A stretch of 64,000 bases of DNA from Komagataeibacter xylinus (GTDB taxonomy: Bacteria > Pseudomonadota > Alphaproteobacteria > Acetobacterales > Acetobacteraceae): the NCBI RefSeq assembly GCF_031081985.1, contig NZ_JARWSK010000004.1, positions 62,001 to 126,000 of the forward strand, read 5' to 3'. A program made the translations under genes and the position numbers. Position 1 is the stretch's first letter. Every line of letters starts with the position of its first letter. The notes under the pieces were generated by a model that saw only the letters and a program-made list of their open reading frames with translations, made no database searches and was not told the DNA's origin. Shown here in pieces: positions 1-8,550 of this stretch.

Positions 1-878
1 AGCTTGCCCAGCCCGTCCTGCCCCAGCGCCCAGCCCGATATGCCACCGTTATAGGCATGGGGGCTGACCGCAAAGATGCCGCCCATGATGTAGGTTCGCA
101 GCGTGGGGCGCACCCGCAGGATCGCGCCGAGATTGCCCGAAGGCCAGTCCCGCCCGCCCGGCACGTATTTGGAGGGCGCGGGATTGCCGCACACCGATAC
201 GTTCATGAACGAACAGGCCAGATAATCCTGATTGAAAAAACTGCCTGTTGGTATGACGCCAACCGACAGGATGATGCGGTCGCGCAGGAAACCCTTGTCG
301 GCATACATGTCTACCAGATGGGCAACCACGTTGCCGCGCGCGCCGTATATTTCTTCAGGGTTGGTGACTGAATCCCCCATGGCGTTGGACAGGCTGTTTC
401 CGTGCCCGTTGATGACCAGCATATGGGTCCAGAAGGACGGAATTCCCGCCAGGCGCTGCCAGTCTATGTCCAGCGCGCCAGCGACCTGCCCGGCCAGGAC
501 GTTGGCGCGTTGTTTGCCGCCGGTAATATTGCCCATATATTCTTCATTGACGGTGACATTGAGGAATATGCCCCGATTTGTCAGCCATGGCTGTATGCCG
601 CCCCAGTCCCCGAACAGGTGGGGGGAGGCGGTCAGCATGGGCACGAGGGGGCCGATCGCCACCTGCCCCATTTCGGTCATGGGAAAGGCGGCGGGTTCGT
701 AATGGGTTGTAAAGGCGGTTTTTGCGGTTTCTGTCTGGGCCAGTACTTCAGAAATGGGCATGCAACCGGCAAACAGCATTCCCGCCATAACGGCCAGCAG
801 CCTGATACGGGCAGGAAAGTTGTGCCATGTTGTTGCAGACTTGTTCTTGTTCTTGGCGCATGTCGTGATGACACACAT
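1..878 (-). CDS. OprB-family carbohydrate-selective porin (partial, 3' end outside window)
   Basis: About 292 residues are visible and the reading frame runs off the left edge, so the C-terminal barrel is missing. The start at 878 has a purine-rich GGGAGAGCA stretch upstream. A basic N-terminus and hydrophobic segment (about residues 22-48, ending near VLAQ) form a signal peptide. DWGG at residues 91-94 and the following EEYMGNITGG region match OprB porins, which let sugars diffuse across the outer membrane. Acetic acid bacteria carry several OprB copies, and the substrate cannot be told from sequence. It is transcribed leftward from the AT-rich region at 960-1060. Confidence 0.85.
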   Translation of the reverse strand, partial: MCVITTCAKNKNKSATTWHNFPARIRLLAVMAGMLFAGCMPISEVLAQTETAKTAFTTHYEPAAFPMTEMGQVAIGPLVPMLTASPHLFGDWGGIQPWLTNRGIFLNVTVNEEYMGNITGGKQRANVLAGQVAGALDIDWQRLAGIPSFWTHMLVINGHGNSLSNAMGDSVTNPEEIYGARGNVVAHLVDMYADKGFLRDRIILSVGVIPTGSFFNQDYLACSFMNVSVCGNPAPSKYVPGGRDWPSGNLGAILRVRPTLRTYIMGGIFAVSPHAYNGGISGWALGQDGLGK

Positions 879-1425
879 TATCTGCTCTCCCTTCCCGGTG
901 GCCTTGGGGCCACGGGCGCGGCTATGAGGAACAGAGTGTGTATCGGTTTGCGGATAGGAAAGATTTAATTCATAAATAACACAAGTTCGTGAATAATTTT
1001 ACTTTTATTTTATTCCTATTATTTGTTCATTATAAATAAAAGGTTCCGTTCATATCGGATCAATAATTGTTGGGTCTGCACAGGTCAGCCAATCAAGGTT
1101 TGATATGTCCCATCACGGCACGTTGTCGCAGGAACGCCCGCGCGGTGTGCTGCGGAGATCATAATGTGCCTCAAGCGCGGTGGCGACACGGTGCGACTAC
1201 ATGTGACCGTGGCACCCATACAGTCATGCCTGCCATCCAGATTGCAACGGACTTTATCGTTTATGTTAAACAATAAAAATTATTTCAGTATAAAATATAT
1301 AATTACATGGGCTGCGCGATGTATTTCTGTTGCTTTGTCGTGATTTGTGAATGCCATGCAATCTGTATGGACAGGATCAGGCATGGAAAATATATTCTCT
1401 CAGGTTATTTTGCAGGTGTTTTCAG
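879..1425. other. Intergenic region between divergent genes
   Basis: About 550 bases with no convincing gene. Bases 960-1060 and 1260-1350 are clearly AT-rich compared with their surroundings and are the likely promoter zones for the leftward porin and the rightward DUF4431 gene. The GC-richer middle (1080-1250) has only short overlapping open frames on both strands, without ribosome sites or recognisable protein patterns. Confidence 0.5.
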
Positions 1426-2202
1426 ATGACAGGATATTTTCCGTTTGCCCTTATTTCAGTTCTATGTGGCCTCTGGCACACATCCGCATGGGCAGGGGAG
1501 TGTTATGATCTGGCCAGTCACCAGCCATCGGAACTGACCGGAACACTGGAATATGTCATGTTTCCCGGCCCGCCAAATTACGAAGACATTCAGAAGGGCG
1601 ATACGCCAGAACCTGAATACATACTGAAGCTCCAAAGCCCCATCTGCATTACCGGCGATGACTTTGCCAATCCGGACAACCATTTTCAGGCCGTGCAGCT
1701 ATATTCGGAAAAAGAAGAATCCTTGCGGGCATTCCTCCATCAAAACGTGACGGTGCAACTCACAAATCAGGCGGCGGCTGAAACCGGGCATGTTCATGAG
1801 CCACTCGCTGCAACGGTAACATCCATTGCGCCAGCACAGGAAAATGTGCCCGTACAGGCAAAGCCCATGGATTTTACGGATGAATACGGAACGGCAGCCA
1901 CGACCATACGCGCCTTCTATACGGCGCTGCACGATGCGCAGGGTGCTGATGCCGCCGCCATGGTCATTCCCGAAAAACGCACCATGCCGGCTTTTTCACC
2001 ATCCAATCTCACCCGGTTTTATGGAAGCCTGACCGACCCGATAACCATGCTGGATATTGCGCAGGAAAATGACAGCACTTTTATTGTGCATTATCATTAC
2101 GCAATAAAGTCCCGGGTGTGCGATGGCAGGGCAACAGTCACAACAACCATGCGTGATGGACGGAATTATATTCAGGGCATCAAGGCCATGAATGGCTGCT
2201 AG
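1426..2202 (+). CDS. Secreted DUF4431-domain protein
   Basis: 258 residues. An open frame begins at 1351, but the start at 1426 gives a clean signal peptide (MTGYFPFALISVLCGL, cleavage after AWA near residue 22), so I use it. The LTGTLEYVMFPGPPNYEDI segment followed by a conserved GDTPEPEYILKL and two cysteines is the pattern of the DUF4431 family of small periplasmic proteins of unknown function. The C-terminal half contains a further unassigned domain (about residues 150-255) with a late cysteine. No function can be assigned. It stands alone, and a dispersed repeat starts at its stop codon. Confidence 0.65.
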   Translation: MTGYFPFALISVLCGLWHTSAWAGECYDLASHQPSELTGTLEYVMFPGPPNYEDIQKGDTPEPEYILKLQSPICITGDDFANPDNHFQAVQLYSEKEESLRAFLHQNVTVQLTNQAAAETGHVHEPLAATVTSIAPAQENVPVQAKPMDFTDEYGTAATTIRAFYTALHDAQGADAAAMVIPEKRTMPAFSPSNLTRFYGSLTDPITMLDIAQENDSTFIVHYHYAIKSRVCDGRATVTTTMRDGRNYIQGIKAMNGC

Positions 2203-2255
2203 GGCAGAACCAGTTTGAATGGATACATGCGAATTGGTGAAGAATTGTTCGAGCG
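2201..2255 (+). repeat. Dispersed repeat R2, copy 1
   Basis: The sequence beginning at the TAG stop of the DUF4431 gene (GGCAGAACCAGTTTGAAT, then CGAATTGGTGAAGA) matches copies at 7348 and 28984. In two of the three copies the repeat starts at the stop codon of the preceding gene. Confidence 0.6.
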
Positions 2256-2349
2256 CACATTGCATTTTTTTTAAATAAAAATGGAATGTGTCGCGCTTTT
2301 GCGCGTGTCTGCCATTAAAGTTGTTTAAAATCACATCATGGATAAAGAT

Positions 2350-2412
2350 GGGAGACGTTTTTGGGTGTCGCCTTTTTTCAAAAAGGCGACATCGTCTGAA
2401 GCTTTTATCATT
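2350..2412 (-). repeat. Dispersed repeat R1, copy 1, with terminator-like hairpin
   Basis: GTCGCCTTTTTTCAAAAAGGCGAC forms a strong hairpin flanked by the R1 tail (minus strand reads ACACCCAAAAACG). It is the inverted orientation of the full-length R1 copy at 23501-23582. It lies between two convergent genes and probably ends transcription from either side. Confidence 0.65.
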
Positions 2413-2441
2413 GCCCGGCAGGCAGGGGCGGTAGATGAACG

Positions 2442-2780
2442 TTACTCTGATCTCAGAACCGTCACACATGCTGCCTCATGCGGCAGGGCCATGCCGTAGG
2501 CTGCGCTGTAGCGTGATGCAAAGGCTTCGCGCTCCAGCCGCTCGCAATAATCAAGATACCGGATCAGCGCCCGCTCGGCGCGCGTCGTGCGTCCATAAAG
2601 CCGTTTGTAATGTTTCCACAGCATCATCACATTGACCGACCAGGCATCATAGGCATGAGCGGCCACCCGTTGGCGGATTGCTGCGGGCAGCGCGTCAAAG
2701 GCGGCCCAGTCATTGCCTGCATACCGCCGCCACATCTCGTGGCGTAATGTCCGTTCGTTATCTGCTTTCACTTTACGCAT
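2442..2780 (-). CDS. Small uncharacterised cytosolic protein coupled to the COG0523 gene
   Basis: 112 residues. The frame is open further upstream but that part lies inside the COG0523 gene. The ATG at 2780 overlaps the upstream stop codon by 8 bases, implying translational coupling. The protein is rich in Arg, Ala, Trp and Tyr, with an [21 protein letters not shown] segment and a helical C-terminal half. It resembles small alphaproteobacterial DUF6525-type proteins, but I am not sure of that family assignment. No membrane segment or metal motif is seen. Co-transcription with the GTPase suggests a role in the same zinc-limitation response. Confidence 0.7.
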   Translation of the reverse strand: MRKVKADNERTLRHEMWRRYAGNDWAAFDALPAAIRQRVAAHAYDAWSVNVMMLWKHYKRLYGRTTRAERALIRYLDYCERLEREAFASRYSAAYGMALPHEAACVTVLRSE

Positions 2781-4005
2781 CCGCCATTTCCCCCTGCTCC
2801 CAGGCGGGGAATGGGTCAGGCAGATGGGCAAACAGCAGCGGATCGAACTGCTGCACATCATAGTCGGGCACAAGGCAGGCATCCAGCACCGCGGCAATGG
2901 CGGCATCATCCATTTCCGCCGTGCCGATAAATACGATCTCCTGTCGGCGGTCACCATAAACCGGGTCCCATTTCGACAGGATCAGGTCGCGCCATTCATC
3001 ACTGTCCGGCCACTGGTTTTTGGGTATCGTCACCCACCACCGCCCCATAGCCTGCGTGCGGACCAATGCGCCTGCCTGCCCCAGTTCGCCCACCCAGTGC
3101 GGGCGGGTTGCCAGCCAGAAATGGCCCTTGGCCCGGATCACGCCCGGCCAGGAAGAGTCGATAAAGGCCTTGAAGCGCTCGGGCACCAGCGGGCGGCGGG
3201 CGCGCCAGACAAAGGTGTGGATGCCATATTCCTCGGTCTCGGGAACATGGTTATGGAATTCAAAAAGTTCCTTGTACCAGAGCGGGTGCTTGTGCGCCCG
3301 GTCGTAATCGAAGCGGTGCGTATCGAGAATGCGCGCGCAGGGCACGACGCCCTGATCGGTTTCGATAATATCCGCATCGGCGTTAAGGGCCTGAATGATC
3401 TGCCGCGCGGCTTCGCGCTGCGCTGGCGTTGCACTCGAGACCTTGTTCAGCACCACCACATCGGCAAACTCGATCTGCTCGACCAGCAGGTCAACCAGCG
3501 CCCTGTCATCCCCGTCGCCCGCCGTCTCGCCCCGGTCGCGCAGGAAATCCGTCGAGGCGTAATCCTTGAGCAGGTTGACGGCATCCACCACCGTGACCAT
3601 CGTATCGAGCCGCGCAATGTCAGACAGGCTTTCACCCGCCTCGTCACGAAACTCGAAAGTCGCTGCAACCGGAAGCGGCTCCGCAATCCCTGTCGATTCA
3701 ATCAGGAGGTAATCGAAGCGGCCTTCCTGTGCCAGCCGCCGGACTTCGTGCAGCAGGTCATCGCGCAACGTGCAGCAGATGCAGCCATTGCTCATCTCGA
3801 CCAGCGTTTCATTTGTTCGGGACAGGTCACTGCCGTCGCGCACCAGATCGGCATCAATGTTCACGTCGCTCATGTCATTGACGATGACCGCGACTTTCCG
3901 GCCCTCGCGGTTATTGAGCACGTGGTTGAGAAGTGTCGTCTTTCCAGCTCCCAGAAAGCCGGAAAGAACCGTTACCGGAAGTCTTTCGCGCATGACGGAC
4001 ACCAT
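2773..4005 (-). CDS. COG0523 (CobW/P47K-like) GTPase, putative zinc metallochaperone
   Basis: 410 residues. Walker [10 protein letters not shown] is at 16-24, the metal-binding CICC motif that defines COG0523 at 75-78, a Walker-B-like ESTGIAEP follows, and VVVLNKVS supplies the guanine-specificity NKxD-like motif. The C-terminal CobW_C domain (about 290-400) includes the [12 protein letters not shown] region. Family members use GTP hydrolysis to insert metals into client proteins, and those next to Zur sites serve zinc-limited cells. A Zur-box-like palindrome lies about 40 bases upstream, shared with the divergent DUF1826 gene. Zinc rather than cobalt is inferred from this context. The downstream small gene overlaps its stop. 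Confidence 0.88.
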   Translation of the reverse strand: MVSVMRERLPVTVLSGFLGAGKTTLLNHVLNNREGRKVAVIVNDMSDVNIDADLVRDGSDLSRTNETLVEMSNGCICCTLRDDLLHEVRRLAQEGRFDYLLIESTGIAEPLPVAATFEFRDEAGESLSDIARLDTMVTVVDAVNLLKDYASTDFLRDRGETAGDGDDRALVDLLVEQIEFADVVVLNKVSSATPAQREAARQIIQALNADADIIETDQGVVPCARILDTHRFDYDRAHKHPLWYKELFEFHNHVPETEEYGIHTFVWRARRPLVPERFKAFIDSSWPGVIRAKGHFWLATRPHWVGELGQAGALVRTQAMGRWWVTIPKNQWPDSDEWRDLILSKWDPVYGDRRQEIVFIGTAEMDDAAIAAVLDACLVPDYDVQQFDPLLFAHLPDPFPAWEQGEMADA

Positions 4006-4038
4006 CCATTGGGTTGCGATCCGCCAAATCTATATGTT

Positions 4039-4055
4039 ATGTTATAATATAACAA
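4039..4055. promoter_or_regulatory. Zur-box-like palindrome
   Basis: GTTATAATATAAC (4041-4053) is a perfect 6-1-6 inverted repeat, extended by one more T/A pair. It matches the core of the proteobacterial Zur operator (ATGTTATANTATAACAT). It sits between the divergent COG0523 and DUF1826 genes, both known Zur-regulon members elsewhere. No zur gene is in the window. Confidence 0.75.
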
Positions 4056-4073
4056 TCCCTAAAGGACCCTGAC

Positions 4074-4676
4074 ATGAAACAGTCCTGTCCGACCCGTCCG
4101 TTTTCCACCACCCTGATGCCGTTCCAGAACATTGACAGGCACGACTGTTTTATCGTTCAGCAGGAACGTCACCTCGGGCAGGAGATCATGCAGGCTGCGG
4201 CATTGTGGAATGCGCACGGCCCGGCGCTGTTTCTCAGGCGTGGCACCATTGAAATGCTTGAAAGCGCGTTGCAGGCGCTCCTGCCGGCAGGCACGCAGGC
4301 GCTGGCTGAAGACGCCCTGCACCTTGCCCGCCGTTATAAGCGCCTGTCAGGTACATCCGAAATCCGCTTCCGGCTGGAAAAGGTCAGTCACGACAGTTGC
4401 CGCCGCTTTCATGTTGATCATGTTCCACTGCGTTGTCTGTGCACCTACACCGGCCCCGGTGTTCAATGGAAATACGCGGACAGCGACACCATCCATGAAA
4501 CGCCAGCAGGCTGGATCACCCTTTTCAAAGGGCGGTTATATCCCGGCTGGTCAACAAAAGGGGCCGTGCTTCACCGCTCGCCGCCCATCTCGGCTCTCCC
4601 GGTTCCCGTTACGCGCCTGCTGCTGACCCTTGACCACCCGGATGCATGTGGCATGGGGCGGCGTGACGACGCATGA
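4074..4676 (+). CDS. DUF1826 family protein
   Basis: 200 residues, with an AAGGA ribosome site before the start. The segment LEKVSHDSCRRFHVDH followed by LRCLCTYTGPGVQW is the hallmark of DUF1826, with conserved Cys and His residues suggesting metal binding. The biochemical role is unknown. The family is repeatedly found beside COG0523 GTPases under Zur control, and that arrangement occurs here: the two start codons diverge from one Zur-like box. No signal peptide is seen, so it is likely cytosolic. Confidence 0.8.
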   Translation: MKQSCPTRPFSTTLMPFQNIDRHDCFIVQQERHLGQEIMQAAALWNAHGPALFLRRGTIEMLESALQALLPAGTQALAEDALHLARRYKRLSGTSEIRFRLEKVSHDSCRRFHVDHVPLRCLCTYTGPGVQWKYADSDTIHETPAGWITLFKGRLYPGWSTKGAVLHRSPPISALPVPVTRLLLTLDHPDACGMGRRDDA

Positions 4677-4859
4677 GAACCTCGTGGCAGGGCGCGCCAT
4701 CTTGATGGCACCAGAAAACCGTGAATATCACCCGCGGCCGGGTCTTTGGCAGGGCTTGCCCTTTGAACCGACTTTCCGTCCCCAAAGCCCATGAGGTAAA
4801 GGCATGCGCCGGGGTCTGTCCGTTCATCTTGTGCGAGGCAGCCCCTGCAGGAGGGTGAC

Positions 4860-5591
4860 ATGGCCAGCGTGCCCAAACGGATCCAGTCCATCGTGCGTTC
4901 TGCCGCCATTCTGGAAATCATGGCGCAGCAGGGTGGCAGCGCGCGGCTTGGTGAGATCGCGGCGAAGGCGGGTATGGAAAAAACCACCGCTCACAACATT
5001 CTCCAGACCCTCGACCACCTTGGCTACGTGCAGCGCAGGCCGGGCGACATGCGCTACCATCTGGGCGGGCGCATTCTCAACCTGTCGCGCATCATGGGCG
5101 ATGACCATGACCTGCGTACGCGCATCCGCCCCACGCTTGAAGCCATTGCCCGGCATAGCGGGGCAACCGTGCACCTTGGCGTGCCCAGCGGGGATGAGGC
5201 CGCCTATCTGGACCGCGTGGACCCGCACGCCGCCCAAGGGCCCGCCACGGCCGTGCAGCGGCGTGAAGCCATTGAGGGTTCGGCAGTGGGGCTGGTGTTC
5301 CTCGCCTTCGTGCCCGGCATGGGCCAGCGCGTGCTCAGCACGCGCGCCCATGCGCTTGACGGGCGTGTGCGCGAGCAGATCGAGGCCGTGCGCCTCAGCG
5401 GGTATGCGCTTGACCTTGAAAGCTACCGCCCCGGCCAGAACGCGGTGGCCGTGCCGTGGCGCGAACATGGCGAGGTCCGGGCCGCCATTGCCCTGACCGG
5501 CCCTTGCGCCGACCTGCCACGTGCGCGCCTGATGCGGCTGGCATGGATGATGATGACGCATGTGGCCCGCGCCACCGTTCAGCCATGTTGA
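4860..5591 (+). CDS. IclR-family transcriptional regulator
   Basis: 243 residues, preceded by a strong AGGAGGG ribosome site. The N-terminal winged helix-turn-helix (about 8-70: ILEIMAQQGGSARLGEIAAKAGMEKTTAHNILQTL) and the effector domain (about 85-235: HSGATVHLGVPSGDEAAYLDRVD) fit IclR regulators, which usually control catabolic or efflux operons through a small-molecule ligand. It is followed after 88 bases by a GlcG/HbpS-like gene and an MFS pump on the same strand, so it probably regulates those. The ligand is unknown. The 180 bases before it hold no gene. Confidence 0.88.
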   Translation: MASVPKRIQSIVRSAAILEIMAQQGGSARLGEIAAKAGMEKTTAHNILQTLDHLGYVQRRPGDMRYHLGGRILNLSRIMGDDHDLRTRIRPTLEAIARHSGATVHLGVPSGDEAAYLDRVDPHAAQGPATAVQRREAIEGSAVGLVFLAFVPGMGQRVLSTRAHALDGRVREQIEAVRLSGYALDLESYRPGQNAVAVPWREHGEVRAAIALTGPCADLPRARLMRLAWMMMTHVARATVQPC

Positions 5592-5679
5592 ACAAATCGG
5601 GATTTTGGTAATTGATGCGTTACGCCCGGGCAGGCGTGGGGTTACGCTGCGCTTTTTCAAGAAAACCGTGGAACCCGAT

Positions 5680-6078
5680 ATGAAACTGACCGACGCGATG
5701 GCCATGATGGAGGCCGCCCTGGCCGAGGCGCGCAAGCGCGGGTTTGGCGTGTGCATTTCCATCGTGGATGCCGGGGCCTGGCCCGTGGCCTTTACCCGCA
5801 TGGATGGCGTGCCGCTGGGCCTGATTGATGTTGCGACCAAAAAGGCGCGCACGGCGGCCCTGTTCCATATGGACAGCGCCGATCTGGCCACGATCGCCCG
5901 CCCGCAGGGCGCGGCCTACACGCTGGAAAACACCAATGGCGGCCTGACCAGCTTTGGCGGTGGCCTGGTGCTTCGGGGCGCGCATGGCAACGTGGTGGGC
6001 GCGATCGGTGTCTCTGGCGCGCCCACGGAGGATGATATCGCCATCGCCCGTATCGCTGCCAACACGCTCGGGGCCTGA
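5680..6078 (+). CDS. GlcG/HbpS family (DUF336) protein
   Basis: 132 residues. The open frame extends upstream to 5560 but that part is not protein-like. ATG 5680 gives the family start MKLTDAMAMMEAALAEARK. GVCISIVDAGAWPVAFTRMDGVPLGLIDVATKKARTA is cut short here as the typical DUF336 core, and the C-terminal GGLVLRGAHGNVVGAIGVSGAPTEDD-type glycine-rich end is complete. Members bind haem or small ligands (HbpS) or accompany glycolate genes (GlcG), and no enzymatic role is certain. Only 29 bases separate it from the downstream MFS gene, suggesting one operon. Confidence 0.8.
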   Translation: MKLTDAMAMMEAALAEARKRGFGVCISIVDAGAWPVAFTRMDGVPLGLIDVATKKARTAALFHMDSADLATIARPQGAAYTLENTNGGLTSFGGGLVLRGAHGNVVGAIGVSGAPTEDDIAIARIAANTLGA

Positions 6079-6107
6079 GCGCCCCCTTCATCACCTGGAC
6101 CTGCCCC

Positions 6108-7340
6108 ATGAACCAGACCGCACCCCCCGCAGGGGGGGTCACCCCCATTGTTGCGCCTCATGGCGCGAAAGCTGCTTTCTTCATCCTCACCTTCGGCACG
6201 TTCGTGGTCGGCACGGGTGAGTTCGCCATCATGGGCATGCTGCCCGAATTCGCCTCCTCGCTCGGGCTTTCCGCCTCTGATGCGGGGCATGCCATTACGG
6301 CCTATGCGCTGGGTGTGGTGGTGGGCGCGCCGCTCATCACCATCCTTGGCGCGCGCCTGTCGCGGCGCGAACTGCTGCTGATCCTGTTTGCCCTGTTCTG
6401 CTGCGCCAACCTGCTCAGCGTGGCCATGCCCACGCCGGGGCTGGTGGAGGTGGCCCGCTTCATTACCGGCCTGCCGCATGGCGCCCTGATCGGCATCTCG
6501 GCGCTGGTCGGCGCCTCGATGGTGGAGCGCGCGCGGCGTGGCTGGGCCGTGGGGCGCATCCTGTCGGGCATTGCCATTTCCACCCTGGTGGGTGCGCCGT
6601 TCTCCACCTTCGCCGCCGATCATTTTGGCTGGCGCGTGGCCTATCTCATCATCGCGGCACTGGGGCTGCTGACGGTGGCGGGAATCTGGCGCTACATCCC
6701 CGCAGACCCGCCCAACCGCAAGAACTCCCCGCTCAGGGAAATCCGGGCCCTGGCCAATACGCAGGTGCTGCTGACGCTGGTCACGGCGTCGATCGGCTTT
6801 GGCGGCATGTTCGCCATCTACACCTACCTGACCAGCGTGCTGCTCAACGTGACGCATGTGCCTGAATGGCGCATCATGATCTACATGATCGTATGCGGCG
6901 CGGGCATGCTGATCGGCGCGAATGTGGGCGCATGGATCGTGGACCGCAACCTCGACCGTGCCGCCCTGCTGGCGCTGGCCGGCAGTGCCGTGGTCATGCT
7001 GGCCTTTCCGTTCGTGCTGCATAACGAGCCGGCCCTTATGCTTGATGTGCTGCTCGTGCCAGCTTTCGTCAACGCGCTTGGCCCGGCATTGCAGACCCGG
7101 CTGATGGATTTTGCAGGCGATGCGCAGACGCTTGCGGCCTCGCTCAACCATTCGGCCTTCAACATCGCCAACGCGCTCGGCGCATCACTGGGCAGCGCGC
7201 TGCTGGCGTGGCAGTTCGGCTATGGCGCGCTGGGCGTGGGCGGGGCGGTGCTGTCAGCCGGTGGGCTGGTGGTCTATCTGCTGGCCATGGTGCTGCTCAG
7301 GCGCAGCGGGCAGGCGGAGGTGCGCGGCGATATCGGGTGA
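6108..7340 (+). CDS. MFS transporter, AraJ-like DHA1 family
   Basis: 410 residues, with about 12 hydrophobic segments. TGEFAIMGMLPEFASSLG in TM1, the LGARLSRRELLL loop between TM2 and TM3, and SLNHSAFNIANALGASLG in TM11 are typical of AraJ/YdhP-like drug:H+ antiporters. It would export a small molecule across the inner membrane. It is last in the IclR-HbpS-MFS group and is followed by repeat R2 and a 13-bp hairpin. Two more transporters of the same subfamily occur at 12444 and 59704. The substrate is unknown. Confidence 0.85.
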   Translation: MNQTAPPAGGVTPIVAPHGAKAAFFILTFGTFVVGTGEFAIMGMLPEFASSLGLSASDAGHAITAYALGVVVGAPLITILGARLSRRELLLILFALFCCANLLSVAMPTPGLVEVARFITGLPHGALIGISALVGASMVERARRGWAVGRILSGIAISTLVGAPFSTFAADHFGWRVAYLIIAALGLLTVAGIWRYIPADPPNRKNSPLREIRALANTQVLLTLVTASIGFGGMFAIYTYLTSVLLNVTHVPEWRIMIYMIVCGAGMLIGANVGAWIVDRNLDRAALLALAGSAVVMLAFPFVLHNEPALMLDVLLVPAFVNALGPALQTRLMDFAGDAQTLAASLNHSAFNIANALGASLGSALLAWQFGYGALGVGGAVLSAGGLVVYLLAMVLLRRSGQAEVRGDIG

Positions 7341-7347
7341 GCGCCTG

Positions 7348-7446
7348 GAGCAGATCCATTTTGAATCGACACATTCGAACTGGTGAAGATGCTCGATAAA
7401 CAATGAATGAGAGCAATTCTACTGAGCCAGGGTTCAGTGGAATTGC
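7348..7446 (+). repeat. Dispersed repeat R2, copy 2, with 13-bp hairpin
   Basis: GAGCAGATCCATTTTGAATC and ATTCGAACTGGTGAAGA match R2 at 2201. At its end GCAATTCTACTGA (7413-7425) pairs with TCAGTGGAATTGC (7434-7446) around an 8-base loop, with one wobble pair. This probably terminates the MFS transcript and the convergent regulator transcript. Confidence 0.6.
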
Positions 7447-7447
7447 C

Positions 7448-8398
7448 CTAGCGTATGCCCAGCGCCTTCATCTTGCGGTAGAGCGTGGCCCGGCCAATGC
7501 CAAGATGGCGGGCCGTGGCCGTAACATTGCCATGCGCGAGGGCCAGCGCCGAGCGGATGACATTTTCCTCCGCCTTGCGAAAACTCACCCGTTCCTCCGC
7601 CTCAAGCCGGTGCAGCAGGTTGGGGTGGGTGCGGATCATGTCATCCGTCCAGCCGGTCAGGGTGCGGGCGGCATGGGTGGCGCCCGTTACTTCGCCCTCG
7701 GCATTGATGGCGACGAGCGGGGCCGAGCACCCTTCGGCCACGCCCAGCGTCAGCACCCGCGCGCCATCATGATATTCCCGGAAGAGCTGCTCCTCGATCC
7801 GGCGGCCCGATTGCAAAAGGGTGTCGAGCACGAGCGGGGCAAGCCTGCGCGAGGTATCGCCATTGAAGGCGGCAAGGTTGATCGCGCCCGCCACCTGGCC
7901 ATGCGCGTTGAAGATCGGCACGGCATAGCTTGCCAGGAGCGAGAAGCAGAAGCGCCAGTGCTCGCCTTCACCAAGGAAGATAGGGCAGCCATCCTGCACC
8001 GCGGTGCCGATGCCGTTGGTGCCCGCCATGCTTTCGCTCCAGATGGCGCCTTCGCGCAGGGCCAGCCTGCGGCACAGGCCCATATGGGCCTCGTCTATGT
8101 TGCGGGCGAGGATGGTGGCGTCAGGATCAGCGAGCAGCACCATGAAGTCGAGCCCCTGCACAAGGCTGAACAGGCGCTGCATTTCCGGCATGGCGATACG
8201 GAGCAGGCTGGCCGAGCGGGTGCTGACATGCCGCAGTTCCGCGCCCGAGAGCACATCGGCCTGCCACCCCTGCGCGGGGTCGAGATTATAGGATGAAACA
8301 CAACGCTGCCACGACTTGGCCACTTCGGTTGCGCCAGCAGGGCGCAGGGCCTGGCCCATGTGGGGTGGCCGGGCGGGGTTATGGCAATGCGCTTTCAT
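7448..8398 (-). CDS. GAF-Fis transcriptional regulator, AcoR-like but lacking the AAA+ domain
   Basis: 316 residues. The N-terminal part (about 20-200) resembles the GAF sensory region of AcoR-type activators (RIAMPEMQRLFSLVQ, then GTNGIGTAV, GEHWRFCFSLLASYAVPIF). A PAS-like stretch (about 215-255) follows, then a C-terminal Fis helix-turn-helix (ALAHGNVTATARHLGIGRATLYRK is the core, about 285-312). Canonical AcoR regulators carry a sigma-54 AAA+ domain of about 230 residues between sensor and Fis, and none is present, so it cannot remodel sigma-54 polymerase. It lies downstream of the glucose dehydrogenase pair on the same strand and may sense alcohols or ketones, which is speculative. Confidence 0.8.
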   Translation of the reverse strand: MKAHCHNPARPPHMGQALRPAGATEVAKSWQRCVSSYNLDPAQGWQADVLSGAELRHVSTRSASLLRIAMPEMQRLFSLVQGLDFMVLLADPDATILARNIDEAHMGLCRRLALREGAIWSESMAGTNGIGTAVQDGCPIFLGEGEHWRFCFSLLASYAVPIFNAHGQVAGAINLAAFNGDTSRRLAPLVLDTLLQSGRRIEEQLFREYHDGARVLTLGVAEGCSAPLVAINAEGEVTGATHAARTLTGWTDDMIRTHPNLLHRLEAEERVSFRKAEENVIRSALALAHGNVTATARHLGIGRATLYRKMKALGIR

Positions 8399-8550
8399 GT
8401 CTCCCTGCCCTGAATGTGTCGGTTTGCGTGCGGCATGGCCACCGTAATGGCCTGTCTGATTATGATTGTATATATTTATCGCCCGTCATGACACATGGCA
8501 TCAAATGGACGCAGGGCGCCAGTCAGTCAGCCCGCGCCAGATGGCATGCG

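Noticed and set aside
1085-1273. Short open frames on both strands between the porin and DUF4431 genes
   Set aside because: Overlapping frames of 62-69 residues with no ribosome site and no protein-like sequence.
5916-7151. 411-residue minus-strand open frame
   Set aside because: Antisense to the MFS gene. Composition is dominated by Gln, His and Arg without a fold pattern.
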